Source: Pelomonas saccharophila_A
GTDB lineage: Bacteria; Pseudomonadota; Gammaproteobacteria; Burkholderiales; Burkholderiaceae_C
DNA length: 64,000 nt
Assembly (NCBI RefSeq): GCF_031458095.1
Contig: NZ_JAVDXU010000003.1
Span: forward strand, 620,001 to 684,000
Direction: 5' to 3'
Shown here: in pieces, positions 1-7,741 of the stretch
Position numbering within the stretch: position 1 is the stretch's first letter
Layout of the letters: each line of letters starts with the position of its first letter
Position numbers and translations under genes: made by a program
Notes under the pieces: generated by a model
The model's database searches: none
What the model saw: the letters and a program-made list of their open reading frames with translations, nothing else
What the model was told of the DNA's origin: nothing

Positions 1-545
1 TTGGCCGCGGCCTGGATATCCGTCGTGACGTCGCTGTCCGCCGGGCCGCCATGCGGCGGGTTGTACTTGAAGCCGCCATCGCGCGGCGGGTTGTGCGAGG
101 GCGTCACGACGATGCCGTCGGCGCGCTGCCAGCCCTCGCGGCCGCGGTTGTATTCGAGGATGGCGAAGGACACCGCCGGGGTCGGCGTGAACTGCCCGGC
201 CGGCGCCAGCATGACGTCCACGCCATTGGCCGCCAGCACCTCCAGGGCGCTCAGCGTCGCCGGCTCGGACAGGGCATGCGTGTCGGCGCCAAGGAAGAGC
301 GGGCCGGCGATGTTGTGCTGCTTGCGGTGGTCGCAGATGGCCTGGGTGATGGCCAGCACATGCCATTCATTGAAGGAGCCATCCAGGGCCGAGCCGCGAT
401 GGCCGGATGTGCCGAAGCTGACCTGCTGCTCGGGGCAGGAGGGATCGGGCCGGCGGGAGAAATAGGACTCGCGCAGCGCCTCGAGGTCGACCAGGACATC
501 GGGCGGCGCCGGCTGGCCGGCGAGTGGATGGTGTTCAGCACTCAT
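1..545 (-). CDS. pgm: Phosphoglucomutase (alpha-D-glucose specific), 5' part only
   Basis: This gene starts inside the window and runs off its left edge, so only the first 181 codons or so are visible. The product should interconvert glucose-1-phosphate and glucose-6-phosphate in the cytoplasm. The translation has FGTSGHRGS near residue 45, typical of the bacterial Pgm N-terminus, and VTPSHNPPRDGG around Ser150, the phosphoserine loop of alpha-D-phosphohexomutases. The E. coli enzyme has about 546 residues, so roughly two thirds lies outside. An in-frame ATG nine bases upstream (at 554) is an alternative start. Phosphoglucosamine or phosphomannomutase is less likely because the GTSGHRGS form is characteristic of Pgm. 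Confidence 0.9.
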   Translation of the reverse strand, partial: MSAEHHPLAGQPAPPDVLVDLEALRESYFSRRPDPSCPEQQVSFGTSGHRGSALDGSFNEWHVLAITQAICDHRKQHNIAGPLFLGADTHALSEPATLSALEVLAANGVDVMLAPAGQFTPTPAVSFAILEYNRGREGWQRADGIVVTPSHNPPRDGGFKYNPPHGGPADSDVTTDIQAAA

Positions 546-615
546 GTCCCGCATGCTGCCCAGCGCGGCGGGGCGACGCTGCCGGACTGTTACACCTGAG
601 CTTGCAGGCCCTGGC

Positions 616-1776
616 CTACAGGGCCGGGTCGGAACGCTTCTTCCTGATTCGCTTGAGGCCGGCCTTGGCCAGGCCCAGCGTGCGCTTCGCGGCGTCTTCG
701 ACCTGCTCCGGCGCGGGCAGCTTGTCCTGGGCCCAGGAAGCCGCCTTCTGCACGGTCTGCTGGACCTGCGCCGCGGCCGTGCCTGTCGCGGCCTGCAGCT
801 GCCCTGGCGTGGGCAGGCGTTCGCGCGTCCAGGCAGCGACGTCCTTGGCCGAAGTGCCCAGTTGCTCGGCACCCGACCTGGCACCCTGCAAGGCCTTGCT
901 CGCCACGCTGCCGGCGACGGCCTGTAGCTCCTCGGCCGACGGCAGGCGCTCGCGCGTCCAGCCGGCCGCCTCCCTGGCCGAGCTGCCCAAGTGCTCGGCC
1001 GCCTTGCCCGCTCCCGACCTGGCCACGACCCAGACCTTGGTGAGCGGGCCGTCCGGCTCCTGCAGCAACAGCGTCAGGCTGGCGGCCAGCGCCGCCTCCT
1101 CGGCCTCGGACAGCGGTCCACCGGCCTCCAGCAGCTTGCGCAGGAACTCGCCGAGATCGGTGGCGATGGCCTTGTGATTGCAGTCGGGGTTGGCATGCAG
1201 GAAAGACGACAGCTCGGCCGCCATCTCCTCGACCGAACCCTGCAGCACGCCGGGCTCGATGCCCTCGATGGCGCGGGTCACGAAGTTCGCGTCCAGGCCC
1301 CATTCATCGACCAGATGCTTGACCAGCGCGGCGCGTTCGGTTGCCTCGATCTCGCCATCGACGGCGGCCAGCCGCAGCGACAGCGGCGCGATCAGGTCAA
1401 ACAAGGCCAGGCCCAGCGTGTCCAGCGGCGTGTTCAGGAACTTCGGAATCTCAATGACGCGGGCCCCCTTGGTGTCGCCCAGCCAGCGATAGAGGCCGTA
1501 GCAGGCACCGCCCGAGGCCAGCGCGGCGATGGCGACCCAGCCGACCGGCGTGGCAGCCGCACCCAGCCCGAGTGCCGCCGCCTTCGCCACGGCCGCACCC
1601 CCACCGGCGGCGCCCAGCACGTCCCAGATTTCGCGCGTGCGGTTGATCATGCGCAGGGACTTGTAGGCGTTCTCGCCGATGGCCAGCTTGGCCTTGAAGC
1701 GCAGCGGCTCGGCGACGACTTGCGTGACGCCATCGAGCGCGCTCCCGGGTTCGGTGGGGTTGGGCGGGGTGCTCAT
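616..1776 (-). CDS. TerB-like membrane-associated protein with C-terminal tandem repeats
   Basis: A protein of 386 residues with no function I can name. Residues about 50-95 form a glycine/alanine-rich hydrophobic stretch that could be one or two membrane segments. Residues about 115-235 are helical and acidic, with a LAAVDGEIEATE segment resembling TerB/DjlA-type domains. The C-terminus carries a repeat whose core W-T-R-E-R-L-P begins at Trp273 and Trp316, with a divergent third copy (WAQDKLP) at Trp348. The end is strongly basic (KRIRKKR). The chosen ATG follows a non-coding-looking spacer after the galactarate dehydratase stop. It points the same way as that gene and pgm, but nothing links it functionally to either. 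Confidence 0.75.
   Translation of the reverse strand: MSTPPNPTEPGSALDGVTQVVAEPLRFKAKLAIGENAYKSLRMINRTREIWDVLGAAGGGAAVAKAAALGLGAAATPVGWVAIAALASGGACYGLYRWLGDTKGARVIEIPKFLNTPLDTLGLALFDLIAPLSLRLAAVDGEIEATERAALVKHLVDEWGLDANFVTRAIEGIEPGVLQGSVEEMAAELSSFLHANPDCNHKAIATDLGEFLRKLLEAGGPLSEAEEAALAASLTLLLQEPDGPLTKVWVVARSGAGKAAEHLGSSAREAAGWTRERLPSAEELQAVAGSVASKALQGARSGAEQLGTSAKDVAAWTRERLPTPGQLQAATGTAAAQVQQTVQKAASWAQDKLPAPEQVEDAAKRTLGLAKAGLKRIRKKRSDPAL
800..965 (-). repeat. 129-base in-gene tandem repeat encoding 43-residue units
   Basis: The bases GGCAGGCG-TCGCGCGTCCAG (812-831) recur almost unchanged at 941-960, exactly 129 bases or 43 codons apart. They encode the W-T-R-E-R-L-P core of the C-terminal repeats of the TerB-like protein. 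A shorter, diverged third unit lies nearer the 3' end. DNA-level identity is high only around the core, so the duplication is either old or conserved by selection on the core. Confidence 0.75.
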
Positions 1777-1796
1777 GGCACCGCAGCATAGAGGGA

Positions 1797-3386
1797 TCAG
1801 GTGACAGGCGCCGGGTTGAAAAGCACCAGGCTGTTGTGCAGCTTCCAGTGCTCGGCCCAGGTCTTCCTGCGGCCGCTGGCCACGTCCAGCAGCAGCTGGA
1901 ACATGGCCCAACCGGTCTCCTCGATGCTGGCCTCGCCATCGGCGATGCGGCCAGCGTTGATGTCCATCAGGTCGTGCCAGCGGCGGGCCAGGTCCGTGCG
2001 CGTGGCCACCTTGACGACGGGGCATTCGGCCAGGCCATAGGGCGTGCCGCGGCCGGTAGTGAAGATGTGCAGATTCATGCCGGCGGCCAGCTGCAGCGTG
2101 CCGCAGATGAAGTCGCTGGCCGGCGTGGCGGCGTAGACGAGGCCGCGCTGGTCGCGCCTCAACTTGTCGCCGGGCGACAGCACGTGCGAGATGGCCGAGC
2201 TGCCGCTCTTGATGATGGAGCCCATGGCTTTCTCGGCGATGTTGGACAGGCCACCGGCCTTGTTGCCGGGCGTCGTGTTGGCCGAGCGGTCGACGCGGCC
2301 GCGGTCGAGGTAGCGGTCGTACCAGCCCAGCTCGCGAATGATGGCCTCCGCCACCTCGGGCGTGGCAGCGCGGCTGGTGAGTTGCTCGACGGCGTCGCGC
2401 ACCTCGGTGTTCTCGCTGAACATGATGGTGGCGCCGGCGCGCACCAGCAGGTCGGCACAGAAGCCCACGGCCGGGTTGGCCGTCACGCCGGAGAAGGCAT
2501 CGCTGCCGCCGCATTGCACGCCGACGACGAGTTCGCTGGCCGGCACCGTCTCGCGGCGGCGGGCGTTCAGGCGCTCGAGGTGGGGCCTGGCACTGCTGAG
2601 GATGTCGTCGAGCATGGACATGAAGCCCACGTGAGCATCGTCCTGCAGACAGATGGTCTCGGGGCCGGCGCTGGCATCGCGCCCGTCGGTGATGGGGAAG
2701 CTGCCCGGCGGCAGCAGGCGCGCCGGCTGCAGCTTCTCGCAACCCAGGCTCACCACCATGACTTCACCGCCGAAATTGGGGTTCAGCGAGATGTTCTTCA
2801 GCGTGCGGATGGGAATGACGGCGTCCGGCGCATCGATGGCCACGCCGCAGCCATAGCTGTGCTCCAGCCCAATGACGTCGTCCACATTCGGATAGAGCGG
2901 CAGCAGTTCGGCCTTGATGCGCGCCACCGCCTGGGCGACGACGCCGGCCACGCATTGCACCGTCGTCGTGATGGCCAGGATGTTGCGCGTGCCGACAGAT
3001 CCGTCGGCATTGCGATAGCCCTCGAAGCTGTAGCCCTCCAGCGGCTCGGCGACGGGAGGCTTGACCGTGGCAATGGGCAGGCCCTCCAGCGCGCGGGCCG
3101 ACGGCATCTGCAGCAGGCGCTCATGCACCCAGCTGCCGGCCGGGATGGGCTTGAGCGCATAGCCGATGGGCACCGCGTAGCGCAGCACCACTTCGCCCTC
3201 GGCAATGTCACGCAGCGCGACCTTGTGGCCTTGCGGCACCTTGTCCCGCAGCACCAGGCCGGCGCCGGGAATCCCCTCGGGCAGTCGCGTGCCTTCCTGC
3301 AGCCCGCCGTCATTGGCGACGATGGCGACGTTGTCTTCGTCGCGCATGCGCAGGGTCAGCGGCGGGCGGGGGGAAACAGCATTCAT
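1797..3386 (-). CDS. garD: Galactarate dehydratase (UxaA/GarD family)
   Basis: Dehydrates galactarate to 5-dehydro-4-deoxy-D-glucarate in the cytoplasm. The protein has 529 residues, close to E. coli GarD (523). Residues 1 to about 80 form the SAF domain and the rest is the UxaA catalytic domain. Family motifs include YGCGVAIDAPDAVIPIRTLK, GVQCGGSDAFSGVTANPAVG, FSENTEVRDA and GNKAGGLSNIAEKAMG. Altronate dehydratase is the main alternative, but the neighbouring glucarate dehydratase and 5-dehydro-4-deoxyglucarate dehydratase genes favour galactarate. The gene is divergent from the GntR-type regulator, and the 117-base spacer holds a palindromic operator that could control both. Confidence 0.88.
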   Translation of the reverse strand: MNAVSPRPPLTLRMRDEDNVAIVANDGGLQEGTRLPEGIPGAGLVLRDKVPQGHKVALRDIAEGEVVLRYAVPIGYALKPIPAGSWVHERLLQMPSARALEGLPIATVKPPVAEPLEGYSFEGYRNADGSVGTRNILAITTTVQCVAGVVAQAVARIKAELLPLYPNVDDVIGLEHSYGCGVAIDAPDAVIPIRTLKNISLNPNFGGEVMVVSLGCEKLQPARLLPPGSFPITDGRDASAGPETICLQDDAHVGFMSMLDDILSSARPHLERLNARRRETVPASELVVGVQCGGSDAFSGVTANPAVGFCADLLVRAGATIMFSENTEVRDAVEQLTSRAATPEVAEAIIRELGWYDRYLDRGRVDRSANTTPGNKAGGLSNIAEKAMGSIIKSGSSAISHVLSPGDKLRRDQRGLVYAATPASDFICGTLQLAAGMNLHIFTTGRGTPYGLAECPVVKVATRTDLARRWHDLMDINAGRIADGEASIEETGWAMFQLLLDVASGRRKTWAEHWKLHNSLVLFNPAPVT

Positions 3387-3421
3387 ATCCGGCGGTGGAG
3401 TGGCTACAGTGCGATCAGGTC

Positions 3422-3454
3422 TTGTTGTACGTCGTCTAGTTGTCGTACAACTTA
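3422..3454. promoter_or_regulatory. GntR/FadR-type operator in the garD/gntR divergent promoter
   Basis: AGTTGT (3438-3443) and ACAACT (3447-3452) form a perfect inverted repeat around CGT. The core TTGTCGTACAA matches the FadR-subfamily consensus TNGTNNNACNA at every fixed position. A wider repeat, GTTGTACG (3424-3431) with CGTACAAC (3444-3451), overlaps it. A plausible rightward promoter has TTGTTG (3422-3427), an 18-base spacer and TACAAC (3446-3451), so the regulator would cover its own promoter and could also block garD. The motif is seen; the assignment is inferred. Confidence 0.65.
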
Positions 3455-3503
3455 CCTGACTTTAGACGCCCTGCTCGCTTCAAAACTCCGGGAAAACCCG
3501 CGA

Positions 3504-4229
3504 ATGCACGCCCCCATCACCCGCCGCCGGCCCCGCACCCTGGCCCTGGAACTGGTCGAATCGCTCGGCAACCGCATCCGTGCGGGCCAGCTGCAGGCCG
3601 GCGACAAGCTGCCCACCGAGGCGGCCATCATGGGCGAATTCGAGGTCAGCCGCACCGTCGTGCGCGAGGCGATTTCCAAGCTGCAGGCGGCCGGCTTGGT
3701 GGAGACGCGCCACGGCATCGGCACCTTTGTTATCGGGCCGGGCGATGGGCCCTCGTTCAAGATCACGCCGGAGCAGTTCAGCACCCTGCAGGACGTCATC
3801 GCCGTGCTGGAGCTGCGCATCGGCCTGGAGACCGAAGCCGCCGGCCTGGCCGCCCAGCGCCGCAGCGAAGCCAATCTTGTCGCCTTGCGCAGGGCTCTGG
3901 ATGCGGTGATCGCCGCGGTGGAAGCCGGCCAGGACTCGGTGGCGGCCGACTTCCAGTTCCACCTGGAGATTGCCCGCGCCACCCAGAACAGCCATTTCGC
4001 CGACCTGATGGCCACGCTGGGCGCCCAGATCATCCCGCGCGCCCGGCTGGAGGCGGCGACCGACATGAGTGCCGAGCGGCTGGCCTATATGCGCCGCGTG
4101 AACACTGAGCACGAGAACATCCTGGACGCCATCGCCAACCAGGACGCCGAATCGGCCCGCGCGGCCATGCGCACCCACCTGTCCAACAGCCGCGAACGCC
4201 GCCGTCGCGCCCAGGCCGAAGCCGCCTGA
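3504..4229 (+). CDS. GntR-family regulator, FadR subfamily (FCD domain), of hexarate catabolism
   Basis: A 241-residue DNA-binding regulator. The N-terminal winged helix-turn-helix (about residues 10-75) reads LPTEAAIMGEFEVSRTVVRE, followed by the GLVETRHGIGTFV wing. The C-terminal FCD domain has the helical ligand- and metal-binding pattern, with DFQFHLEIA and HLSNSRERR. It sits between garD and the gudD cluster, and near-identical inverted repeats lie before it and before the dehydratase downstream. It probably represses both units and is relieved by a hexarate or pathway intermediate, as is typical for FCD regulators of sugar-acid genes. The effector cannot be read from the sequence. Confidence 0.88.
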   Translation: MHAPITRRRPRTLALELVESLGNRIRAGQLQAGDKLPTEAAIMGEFEVSRTVVREAISKLQAAGLVETRHGIGTFVIGPGDGPSFKITPEQFSTLQDVIAVLELRIGLETEAAGLAAQRRSEANLVALRRALDAVIAAVEAGQDSVAADFQFHLEIARATQNSHFADLMATLGAQIIPRARLEAATDMSAERLAYMRRVNTEHENILDAIANQDAESARAAMRTHLSNSRERRRRAQAEAA

Positions 4230-4279
4230 TCGACGCGTAAAGCAGCTCGCACCACGGGTTATCCCTAGTCTTGTCGGAT

Positions 4280-4310
4280 TTGACCCAAGTTGTACGATGA
4301 CCTACAACTT
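4280..4310 (+). promoter_or_regulatory. Promoter and operator of the hexarate catabolic operon
   Basis: TTGACC (4280-4285), a 17-base spacer and TACAAC (4303-4308) make a good sigma-70 promoter 33 bases before the dehydratase start. AAGTTGTA (4287-4294) and TACAACTT (4303-4310) form a perfect 8-base inverted repeat with an 8-base spacer. The left arm lies in the promoter spacer and the right arm covers the -10. The arms match the half-sites found upstream of the regulator gene, so a repressor bound here would block RNA polymerase. Confidence 0.68.
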
Positions 4311-4340
4311 AGCTCATTCCCCTCACCGGAGACCCCGCCC

Positions 4341-5252
4341 ATGTCGCCCCAAGAACTCAAAGCCGTCCTGCAAGCCGGTCTGCTGTCCTTTCCGCTGACC
4401 GACTTCGACGCCCAGCTGAACTTCGCGCCCAAGCCCTATGCCGAGCGCCTGGAATGGCTGCAGCCCTATGGCGCCTCGGCCCTGTTCGCGGCCGGCGGCA
4501 CGGGCGAGTTCTTCTCGCTGGAACCGGGCGAGTACAGCGAGGTCATCCAGGTGGCTCTGGACACCTGCCGCGGCCGCACGCCCATCCTGGCCGGCGCTGG
4601 TGGCGGCACGCGAGTGGCCATCCAGTACGCCCAGGAGGCCGAGCGTCTGGGCGCCCAGGGCATCCTGCTGCTGCCCCATTACCTGACGGAAGCGAGCCAG
4701 GAAGGCCTGATCGCCCACGTCGAGGCCGTCTGCAGGAGCGTCAAGTTCGGCGTCGTCGTCTACAACCGCGGCGCCTGCAAGCTCACGCCGGCCTCGCTGC
4801 AGGTGCTGGCCGAGCGCTGCCCCAACCTCATCGGCTTCAAGGATGGCCTGGGCGACATCGAGAAGTTCGTCGCCATCCGCCAGACCCTGGGCGAGCGCTT
4901 CGCCTATCTCGGCGGCCTGCCCACGGCCGAGGTCTTTGCCGGTGCCTACAAGGCCATGGGCTGCCCGGTCTACTCGTCCGCCGTCTTCAACTTCATCCCC
5001 AAGACGGCGATGGAGTTCTACAACGCCCACGCGGCCAATGACACGGCGACGACCGACCGCCTGATCCGCGACTTCTTCCTGCCTTATATCGCCATCCGCA
5101 ACAAGGCCGAGGGCTATGCCGTGTCCATCGTGAAGGCCGGCGCGACGCTGACCGGCCACAGCGCCGGCCCGGTGCGCCCGCCGCTGTCCGACCTGCTGCC
5201 CACCGAGGTCGACGCCCTCGGTGCGCTGATCTCCAAGCTCGGCCCGCAATAA
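4341..5252 (+). CDS. kdgD: 5-dehydro-4-deoxyglucarate dehydratase
   Basis: Converts 5-dehydro-4-deoxy-D-glucarate to 2,5-dioxopentanoate (2-oxoglutarate semialdehyde) with loss of water and CO2. The 303 residues fit the DapA/NAL aldolase superfamily and the usual KDG dehydratase length. Lys167 in GFKDGLGD is the expected Schiff-base lysine and Tyr141 in VVYNRG the expected partner. GGTGEFFSL is the substrate-carboxylate loop in this subfamily. The ATG follows a CCGGAGACC ribosome site; an upstream in-frame ATG at 4290 lies inside the operator and is rejected. It is the first gene of a six-gene operon and accepts the product of both GarD and GudD. Confidence 0.93.
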   Translation: MSPQELKAVLQAGLLSFPLTDFDAQLNFAPKPYAERLEWLQPYGASALFAAGGTGEFFSLEPGEYSEVIQVALDTCRGRTPILAGAGGGTRVAIQYAQEAERLGAQGILLLPHYLTEASQEGLIAHVEAVCRSVKFGVVVYNRGACKLTPASLQVLAERCPNLIGFKDGLGDIEKFVAIRQTLGERFAYLGGLPTAEVFAGAYKAMGCPVYSSAVFNFIPKTAMEFYNAHAANDTATTDRLIRDFFLPYIAIRNKAEGYAVSIVKAGATLTGHSAGPVRPPLSDLLPTEVDALGALISKLGPQ

Positions 5253-5283
5253 GCCTCTCGCAAGACAACACCGGAGACAAACG

Positions 5284-6246
5284 ATGATGAAGAAACTGCT
5301 GACCGCCTTGCTGCTCGGCGCCGCCGCCACCGTGGCGACCGCCCAGGCCTGGCCCGCCAAGCCTGTAACCCTGCTGGTGCCCTTCCCGCCCGGCGGCTCC
5401 ACGGATGCCATCGCCCGCCTGCTGGGCAACAAGCTGCAGGAGCAGCTCGGCGGCAGCTTCGTCATCGACAACCGTGGCGGTGCCGGCGGCACCATCGGCA
5501 CCGCCGCCGTCAAGCGCGCGCCGGCCGATGGCTACACCATCCTCGTCTCGTCGCTCGGCCCCCTGGTCATCGGCCCGCATCTGCTGAAGAACCTGCAGTA
5601 CGACCCGACCAAGGATCTGGACTACATCACCGTCGCCGTGCAGGCGCCCAACGTGCTGGTCGTGCCCGCGGCCTCGCCGCACAAGAGCATGGCCGACGTG
5701 CTGGCCTACGAAAAGGCCAACCCCGGCAAGATGAGCTTTGCCTCCAGCGGCAACGGTTCCAGCGATCACATCACCGCCGAGCTGTTCTGGCTGCAGACCG
5801 GCACCTCCGGCCTGCACATCCCCTACAAGGGCGGCGGTCCGGTCATGACCGACCTGCTCGGCAACCAGGTCGACTCGAGCTTCATGAACATCAACACCGC
5901 CCTGCCGCAGATCAAGGCCGGCAAGCTGCGTGCTCTGAGCATCACGAGTGCCCAGCGCTCGCCGGTGCTGCCCGACGTGCCGACCATGGACGAGCTGGGC
6001 ATCAAGGGCCTGCAGGTCTATTCCTGGCAAGGCGTGGCGGCACCCAAGGGCCTGCCCGCCGACATCAAGGCCAGGCTGCACGCCGGCATCGTCAAGACAC
6101 TGAACGCGCCCGATGTGAAACCCAAGCTGCTGGAGCAGGGTTTCGAGGTCGTGGCCAACACGCCCGAGCAGTTCACGGCCTTCCAGGCCAGCGAATTCGC
6201 GCGTTGGAAAAAGCTCATCGAAGAACGCAAGATCACGGCGGATTAA
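5284..6246 (+). CDS. Bug/TctC-type tripartite tricarboxylate transporter receptor (first)
   Basis: A 320-residue secreted periplasmic binding protein with a cleavable signal peptide (MMKKLLTALLLGAAATVATA, cleavage near AQA-W). Bug-family features include VPFPPGGSTDAIAR, IDNRGGAGGTIG and IPYKGGGPVMTDLLGNQ, which form the two-lobed ligand pocket that usually binds carboxylates through water-bridged contacts. Its position between kdgD and gudD suggests a hexarate or related sugar acid as ligand. No TctA or TctB membrane subunits lie nearby, so it must share a distant transporter or act as an extracytoplasmic sensor, as many Bug proteins are thought to do. Confidence 0.9.
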   Translation: MMKKLLTALLLGAAATVATAQAWPAKPVTLLVPFPPGGSTDAIARLLGNKLQEQLGGSFVIDNRGGAGGTIGTAAVKRAPADGYTILVSSLGPLVIGPHLLKNLQYDPTKDLDYITVAVQAPNVLVVPAASPHKSMADVLAYEKANPGKMSFASSGNGSSDHITAELFWLQTGTSGLHIPYKGGGPVMTDLLGNQVDSSFMNINTALPQIKAGKLRALSITSAQRSPVLPDVPTMDELGIKGLQVYSWQGVAAPKGLPADIKARLHAGIVKTLNAPDVKPKLLEQGFEVVANTPEQFTAFQASEFARWKKLIEERKITAD

Positions 6247-6345
6247 GCCCACCCCCGAGGCGCTCACGCGCCTCCCCCTCAAGGGGGCGCACCCGATGGC
6301 CTGGCAAAGCCAGCTCCATGGGTGCCACTCGGTGGGGCACTACAT
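6247..6345. repeat. Intergenic palindromic repeat element (copy 1)
   Basis: The spacer between the first receptor gene and gudD is filled by GC-rich hairpins. GGCGCTCACGCGCC is self-complementary, CCCCCTCAAGGGGG is a 5-base stem with a 4-base loop, and GGCCTGGCAAAGCCAG and GGTGCCACTCGGTGGGGCAC follow. The order CCCCC, GCTCAC, CCCCC-loop-GGGGG recurs in reverse orientation at 51601-51643. I infer a dispersed, possibly transcribed repeat of the kind scattered through Burkholderiales genomes. It could also attenuate the operon between the receptor and gudD. Confidence 0.6.
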
Positions 6346-6360
6346 CTCTGAAGTACTGAT

Positions 6361-7689
6361 ATGACCTCGACCCCCGTCATCAAAGAGCTGCGCGTCGTGC
6401 CCGTCGCCGGGCGCGACAGCATGCTGCTCAACCTCAGCGGCGCGCATGCGCCCTTCTTCACGCGCAACATCCTCATCCTCACGGACAGCGCCGGGAACAC
6501 CGGCGTCGGCGAGGTGCCCGGCGGCGAGAAGATCCGCCAGACGCTGGAAGACGCACGCAGCCTCGTTGTCGGCCAGCCCATCGGCGCCTACAAGGGCCTG
6601 CTGCAGGCCGTGCAGAAGACCTTCGCCGACCGTGACGCCGGCGGCCGCGGCCTGCAGACCTTCGACCTGCGCACCACCATCCATGCCGTCACGGCCATCG
6701 AGTCGGCGCTGCTGGACCTGCTGGGCCAGCATCTGGAGGTGCCGGTCTGCGCCCTGCTCGGCGAAGGCCAGCAGCGCAGCCATGTGCCCATGCTGGGCTA
6801 TCTGTTCTACGTCGGTGACCGCCGCAGGACCGACCTGCCCTACGACAGCCAGCCCGACGCCGCCGACCCCTGGCTGCGCCTGCGCCATGAAGAGGCCCTG
6901 ACGCCCGAGGCCATCGTCAGGCTGGCCGAGGCCGCCCAGGCCCGCTACGGCTTCCAGGACTTCAAGCTCAAGGGCGGCGTGCTGCGCGGCGAGGACGAAG
7001 TCGAGGCCGTCAAGGCCCTGAAGGCGCGCTTCCCCCAGGCCCGCATCACGCTGGATCCCAACGGCGGCTGGCTGCTGCAGGATGCGATCCGCCTGATGCG
7101 CGACATGCACGGCGTGCTGGCCTATGCCGAGGATCCCTGCGGCGCCGAGGGCGGCTTCTCGGGCCGCGAGGTGATGGCCGAGTTCCGCCGCGCCACCGGC
7201 CTGCCCACGGCCACCAACATGGTCGCGACCGACTGGCGCCAGATGGTGCATTCGCTGTCGCTGCAATCGGTAGACATCCCGCTCGCCGACCCGCACTTCT
7301 GGACCATGGCGGGTGCCGTCCGCGTCGGCCAGACCTGCCGCGACTTCGGCCTGACCTGGGGCTCGCATTCCAACAACCACTTCGACGTCTCGCTGGCCAT
7401 GTTCACGCATGCCGCCGCCGCCGTGCCCGGCCGCGTCACCGCGATCGACACGCACTGGATCTGGCAGGACGGCCAGGAGCTGAGCACCAACCCGCTGCAG
7501 ATCGTCGGCGGCGAGGTGGCCGTGCCCACCACGCCGGGCCTGGGCGTGACGCTGGACATGCAGGCCGTCGAGGCCGCGCACCAGCTCTACCTGCAGCATG
7601 GCCTGGGCAGCCGCGACGACGCGATCGCGATGCAATACCTGGTGCCGAACTGGACCTTCGACAACAAGCGTCCCTGCATGGTGCGCTGA
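6361..7689 (+). CDS. gudD: Glucarate dehydratase
   Basis: Dehydrates D-glucarate (and usually L-idarate) to 5-dehydro-4-deoxyglucarate. The 442 residues are the normal length for this mandelate-racemase/enolase-superfamily enzyme. Visible catalytic parts are the K-x-K pair Lys202/Lys204 in FKLKGG, the metal ligands Asp232 (LDPNGGW), Glu257 (YAEDPCG) and Asn286 (ATNMVATD), and His336 in GSHSNNHFD. Its product is the substrate of the first operon gene, so galactarate and glucarate routes merge here. It is flanked on both sides by Bug-type receptor genes. Confidence is high because all active-site positions are present. Confidence 0.95.
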   Translation: MTSTPVIKELRVVPVAGRDSMLLNLSGAHAPFFTRNILILTDSAGNTGVGEVPGGEKIRQTLEDARSLVVGQPIGAYKGLLQAVQKTFADRDAGGRGLQTFDLRTTIHAVTAIESALLDLLGQHLEVPVCALLGEGQQRSHVPMLGYLFYVGDRRRTDLPYDSQPDAADPWLRLRHEEALTPEAIVRLAEAAQARYGFQDFKLKGGVLRGEDEVEAVKALKARFPQARITLDPNGGWLLQDAIRLMRDMHGVLAYAEDPCGAEGGFSGREVMAEFRRATGLPTATNMVATDWRQMVHSLSLQSVDIPLADPHFWTMAGAVRVGQTCRDFGLTWGSHSNNHFDVSLAMFTHAAAAVPGRVTAIDTHWIWQDGQELSTNPLQIVGGEVAVPTTPGLGVTLDMQAVEAAHQLYLQHGLGSRDDAIAMQYLVPNWTFDNKRPCMVR

Positions 7690-7741
7690 AGCCACGCCGG
7701 CCAATAGGTCACTAGGCCGGCGCCTCACGGAGACCTTCCCC

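Noticed and set aside
812..960. CRISPR-like spacing of repeats in the TerB-like gene
   Set aside because: Only two good copies, in frame, 129 bases apart and protein-coding; no spacers or cas genes.
616..2742. A single 708-codon frame joining the TerB-like gene and the region of garD
   Set aside because: The upstream half is antisense-shifted garD. The natural start MSTPPNPTEPG at 1776 separates the two genes.
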